Notes under the pieces: model-generated
Told to the model about the DNA's origin: nothing
Seen by the model: the letters and a program-made list of their open reading frames with translations, nothing else
Database searches by the model: none
Shown: positions 10,858-18,314 of the stretch, piece by piece
Numbering within the stretch: position 1 is the first letter of the stretch
How the letters are laid out: each line of letters starts with the position of its first letter
Translations under genes and position numbers: made by a program
Assembly (NCBI RefSeq): GCF_014649995.1
Contig: NZ_BMUC01000001.1
Span: 646,605 to 710,604 of the forward strand
DNA: 64,000 nt
Direction of reading: 5' to 3'
From: Streptomyces griseoflavus
GTDB taxonomy: Bacteria; Actinomycetota; Actinomycetes; Streptomycetales; Streptomycetaceae

Positions 10858-11826
10858 TTATGACGGAGTTTCGAACCGGTGCAGATCACCGGGGAGCCGG
10901 GAGCCGAGCGGCGCCATGTCGCCGTCCGCGCCGTGGCGGGCGAGCAGGTCCAGGGCGAGCCGGCCGCGCCGCACGCGCTCCTTGGCGGTCGCCAGGGTGA
11001 GCTCCCGCATCTGGTGCCCGTACGGGTAGATCCCGGGCGCCTTCGCCAGGCCGAACTTCAGGTACAGCGGGGCGCCGCGCCGGATCAGCTCGGCGACCTC
11101 GTACATCCGCACATAACCGCCCAGGTCGTCCGGGGCCTCGATGTACATGTCCATCGGGGCGGCCGACACCCGCCGTATCTCGGTGAGATGGGCGAGCGTC
11201 AGATCGCTGGGCACGTTGACGGAGTCCGCGCCGAGCCGCTCGTAGACCGCGTACGAGGCCGGGTTGACCGGCCCGACGAGCGCCGAGACCTTCAGCGTGG
11301 TGTCGGCGGGCAGCAGCCCGGCCGCCCGGGCCCGGTGCAGCGTCCACAGCACGCCCTCGTCCGCGACCAGCAGGCACTTCACGCCCAACTCGGTGGCCCG
11401 CAGCGCGTCCTCGACGCAGCCGGCGACGGCATCGTGGCCCCGGGCGCGCAGTCCCGCGCCGCCCGAGTCGGTCCGCGTGGAGCCGCCGATGTCCCAGGTG
11501 CCGCGCGGGCCGGTGAACAGGCAGAGCTCGATGTCCCGCTCCGCCGTTGCCTCCACCATCTCGGTGATCTCGGCGTCGGTCAGCATCCAGACGCCGCTGC
11601 CCTGGCTGACGCGGTGGATCGGCACGTCGAGGCGCGAGGCCTCCTTCAGCGCCACCGCCAGCGCCTCGGGCCCCTCGCACGAGGGAATCTCGGTGCGCCA
11701 GCGGCCGCCGCCGGGGAAGGTGTGCGGCGAGGCGTCGGCGGCGTCGAGGGCGGGTGCACTCAGGCCGAGCGCGGCGAGCGCCGGCTCGCCGGGCCGGCGG
11801 GGCGCCTTGGCGGAAGCGTCGGTCAC
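10858..11826 (-). CDS. U32-peptidase-like TIM-barrel protein, function unknown
   Basis: A 322-residue soluble protein with the alternating alpha/beta layout of a TIM barrel and a phrase near the C-terminal half (R-L-G-A-D-S-V-N-V-P-S-D-L-T) resembling the U32 peptidase/UbiU family. I see no Cys cluster for an iron-sulfur site and no protease motif, so peptidase activity is doubtful. It lies between the enolase/dehydrogenase unit and the sugar importer, all in the same direction, and has its own copy of the operator-like motif 13 bases before its start. A role in the same sugar pathway is likely by context only. Confidence 0.6.
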   Translation of the reverse strand: MTDASAKAPRRPGEPALAALGLSAPALDAADASPHTFPGGGRWRTEIPSCEGPEALAVALKEASRLDVPIHRVSQGSGVWMLTDAEITEMVEATAERDIELCLFTGPRGTWDIGGSTRTDSGGAGLRARGHDAVAGCVEDALRATELGVKCLLVADEGVLWTLHRARAAGLLPADTTLKVSALVGPVNPASYAVYERLGADSVNVPSDLTLAHLTEIRRVSAAPMDMYIEAPDDLGGYVRMYEVAELIRRGAPLYLKFGLAKAPGIYPYGHQMRELTLATAKERVRRGRLALDLLARHGADGDMAPLGSRLPGDLHRFETPS

Positions 11827-11838
11827 AGGGTGTCCTTC

Positions 11839-11866
11839 GTGTTCGATATGTCGGACGAGGTTCGTG
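11839..11866 (-). promoter_or_regulatory. Operator-like motif copy A, sugar regulon
   Basis: The plus strand reads tgttcgatatgtcggacgag followed by gttcg. It matches the motif upstream of the enolase gene (14200-14226) in TGTTCGATAT, TCGG and GTTCG with identical spacing. Location 13-40 bases upstream of the U32-like gene start suggests binding by a shared repressor of the GntR, IclR or LacI type. No regulator gene of these families lies next to the cluster in this window. Confidence 0.55.
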
Positions 11867-11930
11867 GCGCGCGGCGCGAGCCGGGCGGGGCCGGGGCGCG
11901 GAGAGACGGCGGGGGAGGGCGGGAGGGGGA

Positions 11931-11975
11931 GTACGCCGGTACGGGGGCCGTCGGGTCGCCCCCGTACCGGCGTAC
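11931..11975 (-). terminator. Strong hairpin after the alcohol dehydrogenase gene
   Basis: A perfect 18-bp stem (gtacgccggtacgggggc with its complement) and 9-base loop begins 3 bases after the dehydrogenase stop. It separates the enolase-dehydrogenase unit from the U32-like and importer genes, agreeing with a new operator just downstream. Confidence 0.75.
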
Positions 11976-11977
11976 GG

Positions 11978-12982
11978 TCAGGGGCGCAGCAGGACCTTGC
12001 CGACCGCGGGATCGCCCGACCCCACCAGCTCGATGGCCTCGGGGAACGCGGCGAGCGGCAGCTCGTGGGTCACCAGCGGCAGCGGATCGAGCAGCCCCGC
12101 GGCGAACACCCGCACGGTGTGCGCCCAGGCGTCCGGCGCCGCGCCGAAGACGGTGTGCACCTCCAGCTGCCGTACGACCAGGTCGGTCGGGTCGAGCCCG
12201 GCGGCGCCCGGTGCCGGGATGCCGGTCAGCACCAGCCGCCCGCCGCGCCGCAGCAGCGAGGCGGCCGTGCGGGCCGCGTCCGCGGACCCGGCGGTCTCGA
12301 TCACCACGTCGAAGCCGCCCGGCAGGGGCCCGTCCTTCGTGCGGAAGCCGGTCGCCCCGAACCGCCGTGACAGCGCCTCCCGGTCGCCCCGGGTGCCGAC
12401 CACCAGCAGTTCGGCGGGGGAGGCCGCCCGGAGGAACTGCACCGCGAACATGCCCAGGGTGCCCGTGCCGACCACCGCCACCCGCTCACCGGGCACGGCG
12501 TTCGCCTTCAGCGCGGCCGCCGCGATGCAGGCGGCCGGTTCCAGCAGCGCCGCGGCGCTCAGGTCGGCGTCGTCCGGCAGGACGTGCAGCAGCCGGGCCG
12601 GCAGGGTCAGCGTGGGGGCCATGGCGCCCGGCCGGGTGAACCCGGTCTCCTCGTAGCCGGCCGAGCACAGTGTCGTCTCACCGGCGTGGCAGCGGTCGCA
12701 GACCTGGCAGTTGCGGAACCCCTCACCGACGACCTTGCGGCCGGTGAGCGACTCCGGCACCCCCGCGCCCACCCGCTCGACGGTGCCGGACCACTCGTGC
12801 CCCGGCGTCAGCGGGTAACGCACGTACCCCTCGGGCCGGTTGCCCTGGTAGACCTCGCGGTCACTGCCGCAGATGCCGGCCGCGTGCACCCGGACCAGCG
12901 CCTCGCCGGGTGCGGGGTCGCGCGGCTCGTGCGGGACCAGGCGGTGCTCGCCGGGCGCCTCGACGACGACGGCGGTGCTCAT
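11978..12982 (-). CDS. Zinc-dependent medium-chain alcohol/sugar dehydrogenase
   Basis: A 334-residue NAD(P)-dependent dehydrogenase. The catalytic zinc site shows C-G-S-D with T-P-G-H-E-W downstream, the structural zinc lobe shows C-Q-V-C-D-R-C-H-A-G-E-T-T-L-C, and the Rossmann dinucleotide loop is V-V-G-T-G-T-L-G-M. The start at ATG 12982 overlaps the stop of the enolase gene by four bases (ATGA), so the two are translationally coupled; a longer reading to 13024 would overlap further without a ribosome site. Partnered with a sugar-acid dehydratase, it probably oxidises a sugar or polyol intermediate in the same pathway. The substrate is not determinable here. Confidence 0.88.
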   Translation of the reverse strand: MSTAVVVEAPGEHRLVPHEPRDPAPGEALVRVHAAGICGSDREVYQGNRPEGYVRYPLTPGHEWSGTVERVGAGVPESLTGRKVVGEGFRNCQVCDRCHAGETTLCSAGYEETGFTRPGAMAPTLTLPARLLHVLPDDADLSAAALLEPAACIAAAALKANAVPGERVAVVGTGTLGMFAVQFLRAASPAELLVVGTRGDREALSRRFGATGFRTKDGPLPGGFDVVIETAGSADAARTAASLLRRGGRLVLTGIPAPGAAGLDPTDLVVRQLEVHTVFGAAPDAWAHTVRVFAAGLLDPLPLVTHELPLAAFPEAIELVGSGDPAVGKVLLRP

Positions 12983-14142
12983 CGCGCGCCCTTCGGCTTG
13001 CGCTGCTCCCAGCCCTCGGCCCACAGGTCGAACCGGGCCTGCTGCTGCGGGAACTCGGCCGCCGCGTCGACGTCCAGCTCGACGCCGAGACCGGGGGCGT
13101 CGGAGAGGTGGAAGCAGCCGTCCTCCGGGTCCACCTGGGGTGCGCCCTTGACGACCTTCTTGATGTCGGCGTCCGCGAAGTCGTTGAAGTGCTCCAGGAT
13201 CTTGAAGTTCGGGGAGGTGAAGCCGACCTGGAGGGAGGCGGCGGTGAGCACCGGGCCGCCGACGTTGTGCGGGGCGACCAGCATGTAGTGGGTCTCGGCG
13301 GTCGCCGCGAGCTTGCGGGTCTCCCAGATGCCGCCGATGTGGCCGACGTCCGGCTGGAGGATGTCGACCGCCTGGCTCTCGAACAGCTCGCGGAACTCGA
13401 TGCGGTCGTGGATGCGTTCGCCGGTGGCGAGGGGCATGTCGACCTTGGCGGCCACCTTCTCCAGCGCCTTGAGGTTCTCCGGCGGCACCGGCTCCTCAAG
13501 CCAGGCCGGCTTGAACGGCGCCAGCTCGTGCGCGAGGCGGACGGCGGTGGCGGGGGAGAAGCGGCCGTGCATCTCCAGCATCAGCTCGGCGTCCGGGCCG
13601 ATGGCGTCACGGACCGCCTCGATCAGCGAGACCGCGTACAGGCTCTGCCGGTGGTCGAGTTCGAAGTGGCCGGTGCCGAACGGGTCGATCTTCAGCGCCC
13701 GGTAGCCGCGCTCCATCACCGCCCGCGCCGCCTTGTGGTACGCCTCCGGGGTGCGCTCGGTGGTGTACCAGCCGTTGGCGTACGCCTTGACCTTGTCGGT
13801 GACCTTGCCGCCGAGCAACTGCCAGACGGGGACGCCGAGGGCCTTGCCCTTGATGTCCCAGCAGGCCATCTCGACCACGGCGATACCGGACATCACGATC
13901 TCGCCCGCGCGGCCGTAGTCGCCGTACTTCATCCGGCGGACCAGGTCCTCGACAGCGAACGGATCCGAGCCGAGAATGTGGTTGACCTCGGCTTCCTTCA
14001 GGTAACCCAGGAGGGCGTCGGTGTGGCCCAGCATCCTGGTCTCGCCGACTCCGGTGATCCCCTCGTCGGTGTGCACCTGGACGTACGTCAGGTTGCGCCA
14101 CGGCGTCCCGACCACGTGTGTGCTGATTCCGGTGATGCGCAC
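12979..14142 (-). CDS. Enolase-superfamily sugar-acid dehydratase, galactonate-dehydratase-like
   Basis: A 387-residue mandelate racemase/muconate lactonizing family protein. GTG 14142 is chosen because gagggg sits nine bases upstream and the lid domain starts right there (V-R-I-T-G-I-S-T). Candidate metal ligands are E190, E216 and E242, with catalytic bases H192 and H292 and E317 at the barrel end. The spacings 2, 26, 26, 50 and 25 match those I recall for E. coli DgoD (D183, H185, E209, E235, H285, E310), except that the first ligand is Glu rather than Asp. It likely dehydrates an aldonic acid to a 2-keto-3-deoxy acid. It is first in its operon, followed by the coupled dehydrogenase. Confidence 0.85.
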   Translation of the reverse strand: MRITGISTHVVGTPWRNLTYVQVHTDEGITGVGETRMLGHTDALLGYLKEAEVNHILGSDPFAVEDLVRRMKYGDYGRAGEIVMSGIAVVEMACWDIKGKALGVPVWQLLGGKVTDKVKAYANGWYTTERTPEAYHKAARAVMERGYRALKIDPFGTGHFELDHRQSLYAVSLIEAVRDAIGPDAELMLEMHGRFSPATAVRLAHELAPFKPAWLEEPVPPENLKALEKVAAKVDMPLATGERIHDRIEFRELFESQAVDILQPDVGHIGGIWETRKLAATAETHYMLVAPHNVGGPVLTAASLQVGFTSPNFKILEHFNDFADADIKKVVKGAPQVDPEDGCFHLSDAPGLGVELDVDAAAEFPQQQARFDLWAEGWEQRKPKGAR

Positions 14143-14199
14143 GGCAGTTCGCCCCTCGCTGTGGTGGTGGACCCTGTCCTCGACGGTCTGCGGTTCGAC

Positions 14200-14306
14200 G
14201 TGTTCGATATTTCGGCACACGTTCGAAATGCTGGCGTGACAGTAAAGATGCCGCGGCGGGGGTGTCAATGGGTCGCGCGCACAACGGTTTCGACAGTTTC
14301 GAAACC
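14200..14306 (-). promoter_or_regulatory. Operator-like motif copy B and adjacent palindrome
   Basis: The plus strand at 14200-14226 carries tgttcgatatttcggcacac then gttcga, the same motif as at 11839-11866. Farther upstream, ggtttcga (14286-14293) and tcgaaacc (14299-14306) form an 8-bp inverted repeat with 5-base spacer. Both lie in the leader/promoter region of the enolase-dehydrogenase unit. The pair suggests a repressor with TTCGA-type half sites controlling sugar-acid use. Confidence 0.55.
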
Positions 14307-14384
14307 TATGGGCATTGGTCCGCACCAAACCTTCACAGCAAAGCCTAGGAAGCGGACCGGAACGGAACCTAACCTTCCCGCGAC

Positions 14385-15197
14385 ATGGACTTCTGCCACC
14401 CGTGCCGACGGCACCTCAACGGCGCCCTGGCCTGCCCCGGTTGCGGCACGCCCGTCGACACCCTCCGCGCCCGGCAGCGCCAGGAACCCGCCGTGCCCCC
14501 GGGGTACGAGGGCGACGGCGCGGAGACTGCCGGGGACGCCGGAGCGGCGCGGGCCGAGGAGACCGTGGAGGAACCCGCCGCGAGTTCGGCGGGGGAGTAC
14601 GGCGACGAGGCGCCACCGGGGCGGCGGGCGGCCCGGCGCCAGGGGCGTGGACGGGTACGCGAGCCCGAGGAGAGCCCCTCGGCGGGCCAGAGCCGCCGGG
14701 ACCGCAAGGCCGCCGCGCACCGCCGCAGGCGCAACCGCACGCTGCTGATCGTGGCGGGCTTCGTACTGGCGGCCGGTGCGCTGAGCCTCGCGGAACTCGG
14801 CCTGGAGATACCCGGATCGAAGCCCGGCCCGGCGGTCGCCGGGGAGGAGTCGCCCGACGGGGGCTCGGCCGAGGTGGAGCCGAAGGAGTCGGCGAGCGGG
14901 GCCGGGGACGCGCCGGTGCGGGAGGGAGCGCCGAGCCCCTCCGCGTCCGGTTCCCCGTCGGCCTCCGCGTCCCCGGAGGACGAGGAGTCCTCGGAGGCGG
15001 AGGAGGAGCCCGAGGCGGAGGAGGGTGCCTCGTCGGCGCCCGCCGCCGACCCGCCGCCGGCCGACCCGACGGCGGCCCCGCCGGCGGATCCGCCGTCCGC
15101 ACCGGAGACGCCGGATCCGGCCCCGACCACCGAGGAGCCCGAACCGGAGCCCGAGCCGTCGGAGACGTGCAACCGCTTCCTGTGGTGGTGCACGTGA
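14385..15197 (+). CDS. SCO2400-family membrane protein with N-terminal zinc ribbon
   Basis: A 270-residue protein recognised as the actinobacterial SCO2400 family. Residues 1-22 hold a four-Cys ribbon (C-H-P-C then C-P-G-C), followed by an acidic/basic linker, a very basic patch (about 103-120), one transmembrane helix (T-L-L-I-V-A-G-F-V-L-A-A-G-A-L), and a long extracellular Ser/Pro/Glu tail that ends with C-N-R-F-L-W-W-C-T. Topology is inside-ribbon, outside-tail. The two terminal cysteines flanking F-L-W-W could form a disulfide loop. Function is unknown. It is divergent from the sugar cluster and convergent with the MarR gene. Confidence 0.8.
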   Translation: MDFCHPCRRHLNGALACPGCGTPVDTLRARQRQEPAVPPGYEGDGAETAGDAGAARAEETVEEPAASSAGEYGDEAPPGRRAARRQGRGRVREPEESPSAGQSRRDRKAAAHRRRRNRTLLIVAGFVLAAGALSLAELGLEIPGSKPGPAVAGEESPDGGSAEVEPKESASGAGDAPVREGAPSPSASGSPSASASPEDEESSEAEEEPEAEEGASSAPAADPPPADPTAAPPADPPSAPETPDPAPTTEEPEPEPEPSETCNRFLWWCT

Positions 15198-15298
15198 GCC
15201 GTCCCGCCCCGATGAGGTGCCCCGCACCCGTGTGAGCCGGGAGGACGGGTCCGCGTGCCCGCGCGGCGCGTCGCGGTCGGATGCGGGTCGGCGGGGGG

Positions 15299-15742
15299 TC
15301 AGCGCGGGGTCAGCATCCGGCGCAGGGCGTCCCGCAGGGCCACCCGCTCCGGCTCCGACAGTCCCGCGAGCGGCTCGCGGGCGAACCGCAGCGACTCCTG
15401 GAGGCCGCGCGCCACCCGCCGCCCCTCGGCCGTCGCCGCCGCCAGCTTCACCCGCCGGTCCGCCGGGTCCGGACGGCGCTCCGCGAGGCCCCGTGCCTCC
15501 AGGCGGTCGACGATGCCCGTGACGTTCGACGGCTCGCACTTCAGCCGCTGCGCCAGCTTGCGCATGGGCAGCGGCTCCAGGGACAGCAGGCTCAGCAGCC
15601 GCGCCTGCGCGCCGGTCAGCGCGTGCCCGGCGGCGGCCTCCTCGTACTCCTCGTGGTAACGGGCCACCACCGCGCCGATGAGTTCGACGACCTCCAGGGT
15701 GAGGGCGTCGGGGCGGCTGGGCGTGTCGCGGGGTGTGGCCAT
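15299..15742 (-). CDS. MarR-family transcriptional regulator
   Basis: A 147-residue winged-helix repressor with the MarR signature: L-S-L-E-P-L-P-M-R-K-L-A-Q-R-L recognition helix entry, C-E-P-S-N-V-T-G-I-V-D-R-L-E-A-R-G-L and wing R-R-P-D-P-A-D-R-R-V-K-L. ATG 15742 has ggaga directly upstream and is preferred over GTG 15760. Divergent from the NADP-dependent oxidoreductase gene, sharing a short intergenic region with a palindrome; it probably represses that gene until an electrophile or quinone ligand binds. A Cys in the recognition region (K-C-E-P) might sense oxidants, which is speculative. Confidence 0.88.
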   Translation of the reverse strand: MATPRDTPSRPDALTLEVVELIGAVVARYHEEYEEAAAGHALTGAQARLLSLLSLEPLPMRKLAQRLKCEPSNVTGIVDRLEARGLAERRPDPADRRVKLAAATAEGRRVARGLQESLRFAREPLAGLSEPERVALRDALRRMLTPR

Positions 15743-15763
15743 GCTCTCCAGGGTACCCACTTG

Positions 15764-15785
15764 CTTGACATCCTGAAATATTCAG
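15764..15785 (+). promoter_or_regulatory. Candidate promoter -35 and MarR operator
   Basis: A ttgaca hexamer (15764-15769) is followed by the palindrome ctgaaatattcag (15773-15785), lying between the MarR and oxidoreductase starts. A second similar arm, tttcaggtaatgaa, follows near 15798-15811. This is the only AT-rich DNA in the neighbourhood and is the natural binding site for the divergent MarR protein. Confidence 0.55.
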
Positions 15786-15834
15786 TCGCATGGTTGTTTC
15801 AGGTAATGAAGCATTTCCAGGAAGGTGCCCGCTC

Positions 15835-16857
15835 ATGTCCGACGCCCCCACACCCCCCGCCACCGGCCGCGAGTGGCACCTGCTGAGCCGGCCCGTCGGC
15901 TGGCCCGAGCCCGAGGACTTCGCCCTCGTCGAGGCCGAGGTGCCCGCCCCGGGCGAGGGGCAGGTGCTGGTACGGAACGAGTACCTCTCCGTCGACCCGT
16001 ACATGCGCGGCCGGATGAGTGCCGCCAAGTCCTACGTCGCCCCGTACGAACTCGGCAAGGCCATGCAGGGCGGTGCCGTCGGCGAGGTCGTCGCCTCCGA
16101 CGCCGAGGGGATCGCCGTCGGCGACCACGTCCTGCACTTCTTCGGCTGGCGCGAGTACGCCGTCGTGGACGCGAAGAACGCCGTCAAGGTCGACCCGGAG
16201 GCCGCACCGCTCTCCACGTACCTGGGCGTGCTGGGCATGACCGGGCTCACCGCCTACGCCGGTCTGCTGCGCACCGCCGCCTTCAAGGAGGGCGACTCCG
16301 TCTTCGTCTCCGGTGCCGCGGGCGCCGTCGGCAGCCAGGTCGGGCAGATCGCGAAGCTCAAGGGCGCCTCGCGGGTCATCGGCTCCGCCGGCTCCGACGA
16401 GAAGGTCAGGCTGCTCGTCGAGGAGTACGGCTTCGACGCCGCGTTCAACTACAAGAACGGCCCCGTGAGCGAGCAGCTGCGCGCCGCCGCCCCGGACGGT
16501 GTCGACGTGTACTTCGACAACGTGGGCGGCGACCACCTGGAGGCGGCCATCGGCTCCCTCAACCGGGACGGCCGCATCGCCGTCTGCGGCGCCATCTCCG
16601 TCTACAACAACACCGAGCCGGCGCCCGGCCCGAAGAACCTCGCCCGGCTGATCCAGACCCGGGGCCGCATCGAGGGCTTCCTGGTCGGCGACCACTACGA
16701 CCTCCAGGGGCAGTTCGTCCAGGAGGTCGGGCCGTGGGTCCGCTCGGGCGAGCTGAAGTACCGCGAGACCGTCGTCGAGGGCATCGAGAACAACCTGGAG
16801 GCCTTCCTCGGGGTCCTGCGCGGCGACAACACCGGAAAGATGATCGTCAAGCTCTGA
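15835..16857 (+). CDS. NADP-dependent medium-chain oxidoreductase (CurA/leukotriene-B4-dehydrogenase type)
   Basis: A 340-residue zinc-free MDR reductase. ATG 15835 follows aggaagg. Markers: Y-L-S-V-D-P-Y-M-R-G-R-M (about 47-58), the nucleotide loop G-A-A-G-A-V-G-S (about 156-163), D-V-Y-F-D-N-V-G-G, and an R-G-R-I-E-G-F-L motif. Family members reduce alpha,beta-unsaturated carbonyls using NADPH. Placement opposite a MarR gene suggests induction by reactive carbonyls or quinones. Confidence 0.9.
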   Translation: MSDAPTPPATGREWHLLSRPVGWPEPEDFALVEAEVPAPGEGQVLVRNEYLSVDPYMRGRMSAAKSYVAPYELGKAMQGGAVGEVVASDAEGIAVGDHVLHFFGWREYAVVDAKNAVKVDPEAAPLSTYLGVLGMTGLTAYAGLLRTAAFKEGDSVFVSGAAGAVGSQVGQIAKLKGASRVIGSAGSDEKVRLLVEEYGFDAAFNYKNGPVSEQLRAAAPDGVDVYFDNVGGDHLEAAIGSLNRDGRIAVCGAISVYNNTEPAPGPKNLARLIQTRGRIEGFLVGDHYDLQGQFVQEVGPWVRSGELKYRETVVEGIENNLEAFLGVLRGDNTGKMIVKL

Positions 16858-16905
16858 CCGGCGGCTGCGCGAACCACCCCGCCCACCCCTCGATACAGTG
16901 CTCCC

Positions 16906-17703
16906 ATGCGCGATCTAGGGGTGGGTTTCCGGTACTTGCTGAAGGGCCAGAAGTGGGTGGCCCGGCACGGCAAACAGTTCGGCTTCGGCCTGCTCCCGGG
17001 CCTGATCACCCTGGTCCTCTACGCGGCCGCGCTGATCGCCCTCGCCCTGTGGGGCGCGGACTTCGTCACCTGGGCCACCCCCTTCGCCGACGACTGGTCC
17101 AGCCCCTGGGGCGGCCTGTTCCGCGGTTTCCTCACCGTCGTGCTCTTCGCCCTCGGCCTCCTGCTGTCGGTGATCACCTTCACGGCGGTGACCCTGCTCA
17201 TCGGCCAGCCGTTCTACGAGAGCCTCTCGGAGAAGGTCGACCGGGACGTCTCGCCCGACGGCACCGCCCCGGAGTCGGACCTGCCCCTGATGCGCGAGCT
17301 GTGGATCTCGGGCCGGGACAGCCTGCGCATCGTCGCCCGCGCCCTCGTGTGGGCCGTGCTGCTGTTCGCCCTCGGTTTCGTCCCGGTGGCCGGCCAGACC
17401 GTCGTACCGGTGATCGGCTTCTTCGTCACCGGGTTCTTCCTCACCGAGGAACTCACCGCCGTCGCGCTCCAGCGCCGCGGGATCGAACTGCGTGAGCGGC
17501 TCGGGCTGCTGCGCTCCCGCAAGACCCTCGTCTGGGGCTTCGGCACGCCCCTGGCCGTGGCGTTCGTCGTGCCCTTCGTCGCCGTGTTCCTGATGCCGGG
17601 CGCGGTCGCCGGAGCCACCCTCATGGCGCGCGACCTGCTCGGTGAGGAGACGGCCGGCTCCCCGGCGCCGGACGAGTCCCAGGAGCAGGGCGCCACCCCG
17701 TGA
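16906..17703 (+). CDS. EI24/CysZ-like membrane protein
   Basis: A 265-residue protein with four to six hydrophobic helices and the EI24-domain pattern: G-F-R-Y-L-L-K-G near the start, L-I-G-Q-P-F-Y-E-S-L-S-E-K-V after the second helix pair, and F-F-V-T-G-F-F-L-T-E-E-L in the middle. In proteobacteria the family includes the sulfate transporter CysZ; in actinobacteria it is uncharacterised. The stop overlaps the next gene's GTG (GTGA, 17700-17703), so it is coupled to the LysE-type exporter. Confidence 0.82.
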   Translation: MRDLGVGFRYLLKGQKWVARHGKQFGFGLLPGLITLVLYAAALIALALWGADFVTWATPFADDWSSPWGGLFRGFLTVVLFALGLLLSVITFTAVTLLIGQPFYESLSEKVDRDVSPDGTAPESDLPLMRELWISGRDSLRIVARALVWAVLLFALGFVPVAGQTVVPVIGFFVTGFFLTEELTAVALQRRGIELRERLGLLRSRKTLVWGFGTPLAVAFVVPFVAVFLMPGAVAGATLMARDLLGEETAGSPAPDESQEQGATP

Positions 17704-18314
17704 CCGAGGTGCTCGCCGTCGCCGTCATCACCGTCCTGGCCGTGATCGCGCCGGGAGCGGACTTCGCCATGGTGGTGCGGGGCAGCTACCTCCACGGCCG
17801 CCGCACCGGACTCCTCGCCGCCCTCGGCGTCGCCGCCGGCGTCCTGGTGCACGTCACCTACACCATGCTCGGCGTGGGACTGCTGATCGCCTCGTCCGCC
17901 TTCCTGTTCACCGTCATCAAACTCGCCGGCGCCGCCTACCTCGTGTACGTCGGTGTCCGCACCTTCCGCACGCGCGCCGAGGTCACCGTCGACCTGGAGG
18001 GCGGGACCGGACTGACCCCGTTCGCCGCCCTGCGCACCGGCTTCCTGACCAACGTCCTCAACCCGAAGACGACCCTCTTTGTCGTCTCGACGTTCGCCCA
18101 GGTCGTCAGCCCCGGCACACCCGTCCTCCAGCAGGTGGGCTACGGCCTGTTCATGTCGCTGGCCCACCTGGTGTGGTTCGGCGTCGTCGCGGTGTTCTTC
18201 TCCCACGACCGGATGCGCACCCTGATGCTGCGCGGCCAGAAGGTCCTCAACAAGGTGATCGGGACCGCCCTGGCCGGCCTCGGCGTCAGCCTCGCGTTCG
18301 CTCCGTCGCACTGA
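17700..18314 (+). CDS. LysE/RhtB-family amino-acid exporter
   Basis: A 204-residue protein with six hydrophobic segments. The N-terminus V-L-A-V-I-A-P-G-A-D-F-A-M-V-V corresponds to the family's P-G-P-x-x-x motif (here P-G-A-D), followed by G-L-L-A-A-L-G-V-A-A-G, and mid-protein F-L-T-N-V-L-N-P-K-T-T-L-F is diagnostic. It exports small amino acids or related compounds across the membrane. Translationally coupled to the EI24 gene, and its 3' end overlaps the convergent pyroglutamyl-peptidase-like gene by 29 bases. Confidence 0.88.
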   Translation: MTEVLAVAVITVLAVIAPGADFAMVVRGSYLHGRRTGLLAALGVAAGVLVHVTYTMLGVGLLIASSAFLFTVIKLAGAAYLVYVGVRTFRTRAEVTVDLEGGTGLTPFAALRTGFLTNVLNPKTTLFVVSTFAQVVSPGTPVLQQVGYGLFMSLAHLVWFGVVAVFFSHDRMRTLMLRGQKVLNKVIGTALAGLGVSLAFAPSH

